A stretch of DNA of 18,554 nt from an uncultured Eubacteriales bacterium (GTDB lineage Bacteria; Bacillota; Clostridia; Oscillospirales; Oscillospiraceae): contig URAZ01000056.1 in NCBI GenBank assembly GCA_900545925.1, positions 1-18,554 on the forward strand, read 5' to 3'. Within the stretch, counting starts at the first letter, position 1. Each line of letters opens with the position of its first letter. The notes below the pieces were generated by a model. The model ran no database searches. It saw nothing but the letters and a program-made list of their open reading frames with translations, and was not told where the DNA came from. Made by a program: the position numbers and the translations under genes. This document shows, piece by piece, positions 6,486 to 13,370 of this stretch.

Positions 6486-7193
6486 TTACGGCAGCAGATT
6501 CTTTGCCGCCATTCTCGGATAGACGGTGTAGGATCGGAAGCCCTCGGCATACGCGGCTCCGCACTGATACCCGCGGTATTTGGAGCAGGTGCGCACCATG
6601 TCCGCAAAATCAATGTTGTCATGCTCCAGCATCCAGTCCAGCTGCGACCGGTGGCAGCGGAGCGCCGCCAGCTTCGTCTCGATCTGATCCGTGATGTCCA
6701 CATAATGCGTCGGCTGGAAGCCGACGCCCGCCAGCGTATCCATAAAGAACACCGGGATAAAGCTGGAATACGGCTCAAAGCTGCGCGGCCTGTGGCTCAG
6801 GCCGGAGCAGAAGCTGCCGTTGGTCACGATGCGGCTCGTCTCCGTGTGATCCTGCATGTAATCCGCGTCGTTGTGCGTAATAATGACGTCCGGCCGTGTG
6901 CAGCAGACGACGTCCGCCATTGCATCCATGACCGCCGGATCGTGGCTGTTGACCAGCATATCCCCGACATTCAGGTTGAACGTCTGCTTTGCGCCGATGA
7001 TCTTCGACGCTTCTTCAAATTCCTCCGCGCGCATCGCCGCCAGGGGTTCCGGCTCGATGACCACATGGCCCTGATTGCCGTTCGCCACATGGCAGGTATA
7101 GACCTCCGCGCCCTGCTCGACATATTTCCGAAGCGTACCCCCGCAGGCGATCTCCAGATCGTCCGGATGGCAGCCAACTGCCAATACTCTCAT
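6486..7193 (-). CDS. PIG-L/LmbE-family N-acetyl sugar deacetylase
   Basis: This 235-residue protein starts with the hallmark HPDD motif (His9-Asp12) and has a second zinc motif, HNDADYMQDH, ending at His116. His9, Asp12 and His116 are the expected zinc ligands and Asp11 the catalytic base. Family members (PIG-L, MshB, BshB, DacB-like) remove acetyl groups from N-acetylglucosamine-type sugars. The length is normal, with no signal peptide, so it works in the cytoplasm. The start at 7193 follows AGGATGGG. It is the first gene of a two-gene unit with the oxidoreductase, downstream of a hairpin terminator that separates it from the importer operon. No clear promoter was seen in the AT-rich 7194-7320 region. 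The context suggests that an imported sugar is deacetylated before or after oxidation. Confidence 0.92.
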   Translation of the reverse strand: MRVLAVGCHPDDLEIACGGTLRKYVEQGAEVYTCHVANGNQGHVVIEPEPLAAMRAEEFEEASKIIGAKQTFNLNVGDMLVNSHDPAVMDAMADVVCCTRPDVIITHNDADYMQDHTETSRIVTNGSFCSGLSHRPRSFEPYSSFIPVFFMDTLAGVGFQPTHYVDITDQIETKLAALRCHRSQLDWMLEHDNIDFADMVRTCSKYRGYQCGAAYAEGFRSYTVYPRMAAKNLLP

Positions 7194-7320
7194 GATTGTC
7201 CCATCCTTTTTTTAACATGCACGTTTTGCCTGATTCCCTATATATTCAACATACCGCGCGCGAATTATTTTGTCCGCTAAAATAAATTGAAACATCCAGA
7301 GTTTAGCCAATCAATTCATA

Positions 7321-7365
7321 CGAAAGGCCCCTGATGCACAGAATTCTCGCATCAGGGGCCTTTCG
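7321..7365 (-). terminator. Strong hairpin, probable terminator of the importer operon
   Basis: A perfect 17-bp stem (7321-7337 with 7349-7365, core AGGCCCCTGATGC) has an 11-base loop containing GAATTC. It lies 13 bases past the stop of the oxidoreductase gene at 7379. The stem ends in CTTTC and no longer T-tract follows, so some readthrough into the deacetylase gene is possible. Confidence 0.7.
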
Positions 7366-7378
7366 CGCCGGAAGACGC

Positions 7379-8416
7379 TCAGAAGTCATATTCGATTTTG
7401 ACCGGCATGCCGGTTTTGCTGGATTCGACGGCGGCAAGGCTGGCCTTGACGGTCTTTGCGCCCTCAATAGCCGTGGTGTGGATGGGCTTGTCGTTGACGA
7501 TGCAGTCCACAAACTCGTCCAGTTCACCCGCTGCATTGTGGTTGTTCACGGTGACAGGATACTCAATCGGGATCGCATGAGACTGCGGCAGATCCGCAAA
7601 CAGCGTTTCGCCGTTGCCGACGCCATCCTTGAACACGGTCATGTGGTTGCTGGTGTTGTCGGTGATGATGGTGCCCTTCGTTCCGTAGAATACGCTGCGC
7701 ATCGTATAATTGCGCTTGCAGCCGGTGGAGACGAACACCTTACCGATCACATTGTTCGGGAATTTCATAATGGCGATGGTGCAGTCGTCGGTCGGATAGT
7801 TTGGCAGCATCTTGTGGTTCGCGTAGGCGAAAACCTCCGTCGGGTCGCCGGCAATCCAGCGGGCCAGATCGACCGCATGGCAGCCGCCGCCAAGGAACCC
7901 ATGACGCAGCGGGTCAAGACGCCACGGCAAATCAATTTTTGAGTAATCATGTGCATACTCGGTTTCCACAAAGAACAGTTCGCCGATCTCGCCGCGGTCG
8001 ATGAGTTTTTTTGCCTCGACAAAGCCCGGCGTATAGCGGCAGATCTGGCCGACCATCATCTTGGTTTCGGCGGCCTTTGCAGCGGCAATCATCTCGCTGC
8101 ATTCGTCAAGCTTCAGCGCCATCGGCTTTTCACACAACACATGTTTCTTCGCGGCCAGTGCCGCAAGCGTGATCTCCTTGTGCGTCTGATCGGGCGTGAC
8201 GATAATGACAGCATCGATTTCCGGATCGTTTAAAACGTCGCGGTAATCCACTGCAGTCCTTTCTACGCCGAATTTATCAGCTGCCTCATGCAGAAGCGTT
8301 TCGTTGAGATCGCAGAGCATGGCAAGCTCGGTATTCGGGTTGTCCATGACAGCCTGCATATGGACCTGCGCCATGATGCTGCAGGAAATGACACCAATTT
8401 TGAGTTTCTTTTTCAT
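7379..8416 (-). CDS. Gfo/Idh/MocA-family oxidoreductase with atypical Rossmann motif
   Basis: This 345-residue protein has the family's two-domain build. The conserved EKPMAL motif lies near residue 95, and GGGCHAVDLARW gives the conserved His and Asp of the substrate site. The dinucleotide-binding loop, however, reads GVISCSIMAQVH where GVIGCGGIAQVH-like sequence is usual, so the glycine cluster is replaced by Ser, Ser and Ile. Cofactor binding may differ, although some family members are known with ISxxH-type loops. The start follows AGAGGGAAC by a normal distance. It is the last gene of the importer operon, 33 bases after the permease gene, and a strong terminator follows. It presumably acts on the imported sugar together with the second oxidoreductase of the locus, from which it differs clearly. 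Confidence 0.92.
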   Translation of the reverse strand: MKKKLKIGVISCSIMAQVHMQAVMDNPNTELAMLCDLNETLLHEAADKFGVERTAVDYRDVLNDPEIDAVIIVTPDQTHKEITLAALAAKKHVLCEKPMALKLDECSEMIAAAKAAETKMMVGQICRYTPGFVEAKKLIDRGEIGELFFVETEYAHDYSKIDLPWRLDPLRHGFLGGGCHAVDLARWIAGDPTEVFAYANHKMLPNYPTDDCTIAIMKFPNNVIGKVFVSTGCKRNYTMRSVFYGTKGTIITDNTSNHMTVFKDGVGNGETLFADLPQSHAIPIEYPVTVNNHNAAGELDEFVDCIVNDKPIHTTAIEGAKTVKASLAAVESSKTGMPVKIEYDF

Positions 8417-8449
8417 AACAGTTCCCTCTCTGATAGACGTGTAGATGAT

Positions 8450-9292
8450 TTACTTTGTGGAGCCGGCGGAAATACCCATGATGATCTGCTTGGAGAGGAT
8501 CAGGTAAATTGCAATTGCCGGAACCGCTGCGATCAGAATACCGGTGAGTTGGAACGGCGTGTCCGCATTGTACATGGAGACAAGGCCGTCCAGCGCTGGC
8601 ATGACCAGCCGCTTGTTGACGCTCTTAATGATGACCATCGGCGGCAAAAGATCATTCCAGCTGGAGATAAAGCCCATGATGGTACAGATCGCGATGGCGG
8701 GCTTGCCCATGGGGATCATAATGTGGAAGATCTTTCGGAAATAGCCGCAGCCGTCGATTGCCGCAGCCTCAAGCAGTTCATTCGGAATACTGCGGAAGCT
8801 GGACGACAGGAGCATGATTGAGCTTGGAATCCCGATCGTGCCGGTAACAAGGATCAGTCCGCGATAGGTGTCGATCATGTGCAGCTTCGTCAGCATGGTA
8901 TACACCGGGATCATGATGACCTGAAACGGAATGAACATGGCTGAGATAATGAGCGGATACATGGCATTCTTTCCGCGAAACCGCAGCTTCGCAAACGCAT
9001 AACTGGCGAAAATGGCCAGAGGCATGGTAAATACCAGCTTCAGAACCGTTACCAGGAGCGTATTGAAAAGATACTGCCCGATCTTGAAATTCTTGAAAAT
9101 GATCAGATAGTTTTCAAAATGTCCCTTCAGCAGATCGACGGAGAACATATCCTTCATATATTCCGCCTGCGACTTCAGGGAGTTGACGCCCATGAAGTAC
9201 AGCGGATACAGGTAGGAAACTGCCAGCAGGATCAGAATCAGGTAGATCAGAATATTCGCCGGAATTGAACGTTTTTCAAGCTTCTTTCCCAT
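8450..9292 (-). CDS. CUT1 sugar ABC transporter permease, MalG-like
   Basis: This is a 280-residue inner-membrane permease with about six helices. The EAA signature loop, EAAAIDGCGYFRKIFHIMIP (residues 175-194), contacts the ATPase subunit. The start at 9292 is preferred over the in-frame ATG at 9310 because GGAGGTGA ends 5 bases before it, and that ribosome site overlaps the stop of the upstream permease gene. The N-terminus (MGKKLEKR) is short and basic. It pairs with the MalF-like permease immediately upstream and the sugar-binding protein. No ATPase gene is present in the window. CUT1 importers of Firmicutes commonly borrow a shared MsmK-type ATPase encoded elsewhere. Confidence 0.95.
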   Translation of the reverse strand: MGKKLEKRSIPANILIYLILILLAVSYLYPLYFMGVNSLKSQAEYMKDMFSVDLLKGHFENYLIIFKNFKIGQYLFNTLLVTVLKLVFTMPLAIFASYAFAKLRFRGKNAMYPLIISAMFIPFQVIMIPVYTMLTKLHMIDTYRGLILVTGTIGIPSSIMLLSSSFRSIPNELLEAAAIDGCGYFRKIFHIMIPMGKPAIAICTIMGFISSWNDLLPPMVIIKSVNKRLVMPALDGLVSMYNADTPFQLTGILIAAVPAIAIYLILSKQIIMGISAGSTK

Positions 9293-9296
9293 GCCG

Positions 9297-10193
9297 TCAC
9301 CTCCAATCATCGGCTCTGTTGCTCATACGCATCTGAATGACCGTGATTGCCGTGATAATCAACAGCAGAATCACGGAAAGCGCACACGCCTGGCCGAGTT
9401 TGGTTCCGTTAAAGCCCTTGACGTAAACCATATAGTCCAGTGTCGTCGTTTCATAGCCGGGCCCGCCGTTGGACAGCGAGTAGATCAGCGGGAAAATACC
9501 GGTGAAGATCCAGATCATGGCGCTGACAAACGAGTATTCCAGTGTGCGAGCCAAAAGGGGAATCGTGATACTGAAAAGCCGCCGCCAATAGCCTGCGCCG
9601 TCGATGGTCGCCGCCTCCAGAATACTGGGGTCGATACCGGTCAGACCGCCGAAGATGATCAGCACCTGCCAGCCAATGTTGCTCCAGACCAGACAGAGGA
9701 ACACGACGAAGCGCGCGCTCGGGCCGGAATTGAGCCATTCGATTGCCAGCGCGTCAAGCCCAATGGCACGCAGAACCTCGTTCAGCGGGCCGGAGTAGCT
9801 AAACATGATCTTGTACAGAAGGCCGACGACCGTCATGGAAATGATCGAGGGAAGATAATATACAAGCCGGAAAAATCTCCAGCCGGGTATGCGGTCATTT
9901 AAAATTACGGCGATGATCATGCCGATCAGCGCCTGTACGGGAATTGTCAGGAGAAAGACGCCGGTGTTTTTCAACAGCGTCCAGAAATTCGGGTCAGAGA
10001 ATATGCGGATGTAGTTCCGCAGGCCGACCGGATCGCTTTTGAACATTCCATCCCAGTTGGTAAAGCTCTTTACAATCACCATACCAATGGGGTACGCACA
10101 GACCAGCAGTTCCAGTGCAAGCACCGGCAGAACGGACAGCCATCCCTGCCGGTTTTCCCGCCGCAGCAGCGCGCTGTGTTTTCCAGATTTCAT
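9297..10193 (-). CDS. CUT1 sugar ABC transporter permease, MalF/UgpA-like
   Basis: This is a 298-residue membrane protein with about six helices. Its EAA loop is EAATIDGAGYWRRLFSITIP (residues 193-212), and NGGPG near residue 245 is typical of the MalF/UgpA/LacF group. Together with the MalG-like partner it forms the channel that takes sugar from the binding lipoprotein. The start at 10193 follows AGAGGTGA by a short spacer. The stop is 4 bases from the start of the next permease gene, and the end of this gene carries that gene's ribosome site, so the two products are translationally linked at a 1:1 ratio. Two hairpins separate it from the binding-protein gene upstream, which probably lowers its expression relative to that gene. 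Confidence 0.95.
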   Translation of the reverse strand: MKSGKHSALLRRENRQGWLSVLPVLALELLVCAYPIGMVIVKSFTNWDGMFKSDPVGLRNYIRIFSDPNFWTLLKNTGVFLLTIPVQALIGMIIAVILNDRIPGWRFFRLVYYLPSIISMTVVGLLYKIMFSYSGPLNEVLRAIGLDALAIEWLNSGPSARFVVFLCLVWSNIGWQVLIIFGGLTGIDPSILEAATIDGAGYWRRLFSITIPLLARTLEYSFVSAMIWIFTGIFPLIYSLSNGGPGYETTTLDYMVYVKGFNGTKLGQACALSVILLLIITAITVIQMRMSNRADDWR

Positions 10194-10212
10194 GGTTCAC
10201 CTCTGCTTTCAA

Positions 10213-10268
10213 TCACCCGCAGCGCAGAGCGCTGCGGGTGACCGTGTATCTGTGCCGCACGGCACAGA
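10213..10268 (-). promoter_or_regulatory. Tandem mRNA hairpins between binding protein and permease genes
   Basis: TCACCCGCAGCGC (10213-10225) pairs perfectly with 10229-10241 across a 3-base loop. A second inverted repeat, TCTGTGCC (10249-10256), pairs with 10261-10268. Neither is followed by a T-tract on the minus strand, so they are not full terminators. Such stems after malE-type genes are known to protect the upstream mRNA from 3' decay and to reduce permease expression. Confidence 0.6.
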
Positions 10269-10283
10269 GCTTCACATTTTCCG

Positions 10284-11630
10284 TCAGTCAAGCTGTGCGT
10301 CGTCCATTGCCCGTGTCAACTCGTCCAGCGACATGTTGCCGACCAGGACCTGGCACGGCAGAGAGCAATAGATGTTTACCACATCGGCACTCAGGCAGTT
10401 GTCCGGCCAGAAGTAGAGGCCGCCGGCCATCTCGACCGCCTGCGCAAAATAGGGATCGTCGGTCCTGCCGATATCCGCGGCGGTGATATCCGTGCGGATC
10501 GGTATGGCGGTATTCTTGGTATACATGGAGACCATTTCGTCGCGCGAAAGCAGGAACTTTACAAACTCGACCGCCATGTCGGGATTTTCGCTGAAGTTGG
10601 ACACGCCAAGCGCCGCGCCGACGCCGCCGACAGCAGTATCCGTATCGATGAGTGATTCATCCGCAGTGGGAACCGGCAGCATGCCGAAATCGTCGCCGAG
10701 CGCTTCATGATAGGTTTCATAGTCACCGAAATAGAGCGTATGAAGCGCGCTGCCGCCCTGAAGGAACACGTTGTAATTGTCGGTAGAGGTAGCGGTATCC
10801 TTGTTCAGCCATCCGTTGTCATAGAATTTCTTGTATTCGTTCATCATGAACTTGAACCCCTCGTCATCTGCGAAGGAAACCTGTTCATCTGTGTGGGCAA
10901 GAATGCCGTCAAGACCACTGAGCTGCTCCCACCACATGCTGAGGCAATACAGAAGCAGTCCGGGATAGCTTTCATCTAGGTGCAGGGGCTGAATGCCTGC
11001 GTCGCGGATCGCGTCAAGCGCCGCATAGAATTCATCGATGGTGCGCGGCGGATTTGCTTCAAAGTCAAGTCCGGCCTGCTTGACCAGCGATTTGTTGTAG
11101 GCAAAGCAGGCAACACTCTGTCCACAGTACGGCATACCGTAGATCGTATTATCCGCATTCATGCCCTCGGCGCAGGTTTCCCAGCCGACGACCTTCGTGC
11201 GCAGATCATCATCCAGATAGTCGTTCAACGGCAGCAGTCCGTCTTTGAGCGAGATCAGCGCCGGGCCATTCACAAAGCAGGCAATATCCGGGCCGTACCC
11301 GGCGCGAGTCGCTGCTTTGAAGTCATTCATCAGCTGCGCATTGTCATTATACGCATTGATCTCGATGGTCACATTGGGGTGCAGCTCACGGAAGCGTTCG
11401 ATGGCCTGTGAGATGTACCAGGTCTCCTGCCCTTCCTTCAGCTCGTTCGGGCGGATCATGTCGTTGCAGCTCCAGAGCGTCAGCTTGATGGGCTTGCTTT
11501 CGTCTGTCGTCTGCTCTGCCGGAGCCTGCGCATCAGACGTATCCGGTGCTGCAGGTGCGGCGCAGCCCACAATGCCAAGCGCCAGTACAAGCACCAGCGT
11601 GAGAGCCAGAAATTTGCGTACATGTTTCAT
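10284..11630 (-). CDS. Sugar ABC transporter substrate-binding lipoprotein
   Basis: This predicted 448-residue lipoprotein captures sugar outside the cell and delivers it to the two permeases. It starts with a basic, hydrophobic signal peptide ending in the lipobox IVGC, so Cys23 should be lipidated after cleavage. An Ala/Pro/Thr linker follows. The body, with features such as TLWSCNDM near residue 50, fits family 1 extracellular solute-binding proteins. The ATG at 11630 is chosen because GGAGGA ends 6 bases upstream. The ATG at 11636 directly abuts that ribosome site and is less likely. It is the first gene of the importer operon. There is no good housekeeping promoter upstream but there is a set of repeated A-rich motifs, so activation by the adjacent response regulator is likely (inference). 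Confidence 0.94.
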   Translation of the reverse strand: MKHVRKFLALTLVLVLALGIVGCAAPAAPDTSDAQAPAEQTTDESKPIKLTLWSCNDMIRPNELKEGQETWYISQAIERFRELHPNVTIEINAYNDNAQLMNDFKAATRAGYGPDIACFVNGPALISLKDGLLPLNDYLDDDLRTKVVGWETCAEGMNADNTIYGMPYCGQSVACFAYNKSLVKQAGLDFEANPPRTIDEFYAALDAIRDAGIQPLHLDESYPGLLLYCLSMWWEQLSGLDGILAHTDEQVSFADDEGFKFMMNEYKKFYDNGWLNKDTATSTDNYNVFLQGGSALHTLYFGDYETYHEALGDDFGMLPVPTADESLIDTDTAVGGVGAALGVSNFSENPDMAVEFVKFLLSRDEMVSMYTKNTAIPIRTDITAADIGRTDDPYFAQAVEMAGGLYFWPDNCLSADVVNIYCSLPCQVLVGNMSLDELTRAMDDAQLD

Positions 11631-11709
11631 TTTCATTCCTCCGCTTTCTTTTTTGGGGATCGCTGCTCATAGTTTAGTGGAAGCATCTGCGAAATAACAT
11701 ACAGCTTCT

Positions 11710-11793
11710 TGCATAAAATATCGTTTTTTTGTTCAAACGGCCGCCCGCTGTGCCGCGCTGCAAAAATAACGATTTTTTGCTGCAAAAAATCGT
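11710..11793 (-). promoter_or_regulatory. Repeated TGCA-(A/T)-rich-CG motifs upstream of the binding-protein gene
   Basis: Three similar units are visible on the plus strand: 11710-11732 (TGCATAAAATATCGTTTTTT and following bases), 11759-11780 (TGCAAAAATAACGATTTTTT) and the shorter 11781-11793 (TGCAAAAAATCGT). The central CG of the second and third units is 21 bases apart, or two helical turns. AraC-type domains commonly bind such direct repeats, so these are candidate sites for the neighbouring YesN-like regulator. The assignment is inferred from position and repetition only. Confidence 0.45.
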
Positions 11794-11811
11794 CGCAGCT
11801 GAACTGCGGCG
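11784..11811 (-). terminator. Intrinsic terminator after the response-regulator gene
   Basis: On the minus strand CGCCGCAG (11811-11804) pairs with CTGCGACG (11798-11791; one G-U pair) across TTCAG, and is followed by ATTTTTT (11790-11784). It begins 6 bases past the response-regulator stop codon. Its 3' half can instead pair in a competing hairpin (11769-11793). Confidence 0.75.
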
Positions 11812-11816
11812 ATTTT

Positions 11817-13370
11817 CTACGGCATTTCCTGTCCGTCCGGCTGGCTCTGCCGCTTGAAGCGGTAGGGCGTAAGGCCGGTTTCCTCGCTGAAAATTGAAAC
11901 GAAGTGGCTGACGGAGGTGTAGCCAAGCTGCGCGCTCACCTCGCCGACCGGGTACAGCCGGAGCAGCTGCTTTGCCTTTTCGATTTTCTGTGCTCGGATA
12001 TACCCGCTCAGATTCATGCCGGTCGCCTGCTTGAAAAAACGGCTGACATAGGAAGGGCTCATATAGACCTCCTGCGCAATATCTTCCAGCCGGATTTTGC
12101 CGCACAGATGCGTCTGTACATATTCTGTGATCTGCCGTAGCAGGATATCCGGCTGTGACTGGCTCCGGCGCGCGTCCAGCACGTCGATCAGCCGGTGAAT
12201 GCCGGCTGCCGCAAGTGAAAGCTCCGCTGCCGAAGCACAGCTTTTCGCGATCTCGTCGCCGCTGACCTCATCTGCTCCCGCAATGATCCCCGTCTGCTCC
12301 GCCAGAAGGATCGTCCGCTGAATAAACGCAGTGAGCTGTGCCGCCGCATGCGGGAGCTGCGGCCTCGCGTTCTTTAGATGCACCGTCAGCGCATCCAGTT
12401 CGGCGTGCAATGCCGCAGCGCTGAAAGTGTTGGTTCGCTTATAAGCCGGGCGGCCGGCTGTGTGCCGCGCGGGAGATGCGCTGAACCGGTAGAGTTTGCC
12501 GTGTCCGTCGTAATAGGCCGACGCGCAGGCTTGATGCGCGTGCTCATAGAGCGCCGGTATCTGCCGGGCATCGTTCGCGGTTTCGCTGATTCCCATGCTC
12601 AGGATGCAGTCAATGCTGCTTTCCGCCATGCTTTGCAGACGTGAGAAAGCCTTCTCCATCCGCTCAGGCGAAAGCGCAGGCAGGAGCGCGGCAATATTCC
12701 GTCCCGCTGTACGGAAGAAACAGCTGGAACCCTCACGGCAGAAGATCTCCTGCGCGATGGCGATGATACCGGCATAGGGCGGCTGCGCGCGCTGGCTGCC
12801 GGTATCCGGCATCTGAACCGTAAGCAGGCCGACCGTAAACGGCGCGCCCCGCTTCAGAAGCCCCCATTTTTCCAGCTGGTACGGCGCTGTGCGCAGATTT
12901 TCCGCCGTACCGCTGAGCAGCAGATTCAGATACTCCGTCCGCAGCTGCGGCGCCGTATCGGCATGCGCTTCGCCGTCCGAGTTCCGGAGCCGCTCCCGTT
13001 TCAGCTGCTGCGCAACGCGCCGCACCGTTTCCAGCAGGACATCCGGCGTCGCCAGATCCTTCTGCAAATACTCCGCCGCGCCGAGGCTCACCGCCTCCTT
13101 GTAGCGCTGGATATCGTTCATGCAGCTCAGTACGATGAAGCGGGTTTCCGGTGCCGCGTCCTTCACGCGCCGAATCATCTCCAGTCCGTCGATCCCCGGC
13201 ATGACGATATCCACGATCGCAATGTCGGGCTGTTCCCGCAGGATCAGTTCAATTCCCTCTTCCCCGCTGCGTGCTTCGCCGGCAATGATAAACTGACTCT
13301 GCTCCCATGGAATGACCGTCTGCATACCGATCAGATGAAACGGCTCATCATCAATCAATACAAGCTTCAT
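11817..13370 (-). CDS. YesN-like response regulator with AraC-type DNA-binding domain
   Basis: This 517-residue protein has a receiver domain at residues 1-120. The acidic pair is Asp7/Asp8, the phospho-acceptor is Asp54 in IVDIVMPG, and the conserved Lys is Lys104. The central region of about 280 residues has no motif I recognise. The C-terminal 100 residues form two AraC helix-turn-helices (IRLEDIAQEVYMSPSYVSRF and VGEVSAQLGYTSVSHFVSIF). It should be phosphorylated by the adjacent sensor kinase and activate nearby sugar genes. Its 5' end overlaps the kinase gene by 20 bases, with GGGAGG inside the kinase's last codons. The ATG at 13370 is used here. A GTG one codon earlier (13373) is better spaced and may be the real start. 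The receiver's usual LSGY sequence is LSCM here. Confidence 0.93.
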   Translation of the reverse strand: MKLVLIDDEPFHLIGMQTVIPWEQSQFIIAGEARSGEEGIELILREQPDIAIVDIVMPGIDGLEMIRRVKDAAPETRFIVLSCMNDIQRYKEAVSLGAAEYLQKDLATPDVLLETVRRVAQQLKRERLRNSDGEAHADTAPQLRTEYLNLLLSGTAENLRTAPYQLEKWGLLKRGAPFTVGLLTVQMPDTGSQRAQPPYAGIIAIAQEIFCREGSSCFFRTAGRNIAALLPALSPERMEKAFSRLQSMAESSIDCILSMGISETANDARQIPALYEHAHQACASAYYDGHGKLYRFSASPARHTAGRPAYKRTNTFSAAALHAELDALTVHLKNARPQLPHAAAQLTAFIQRTILLAEQTGIIAGADEVSGDEIAKSCASAAELSLAAAGIHRLIDVLDARRSQSQPDILLRQITEYVQTHLCGKIRLEDIAQEVYMSPSYVSRFFKQATGMNLSGYIRAQKIEKAKQLLRLYPVGEVSAQLGYTSVSHFVSIFSEETGLTPYRFKRQSQPDGQEMP

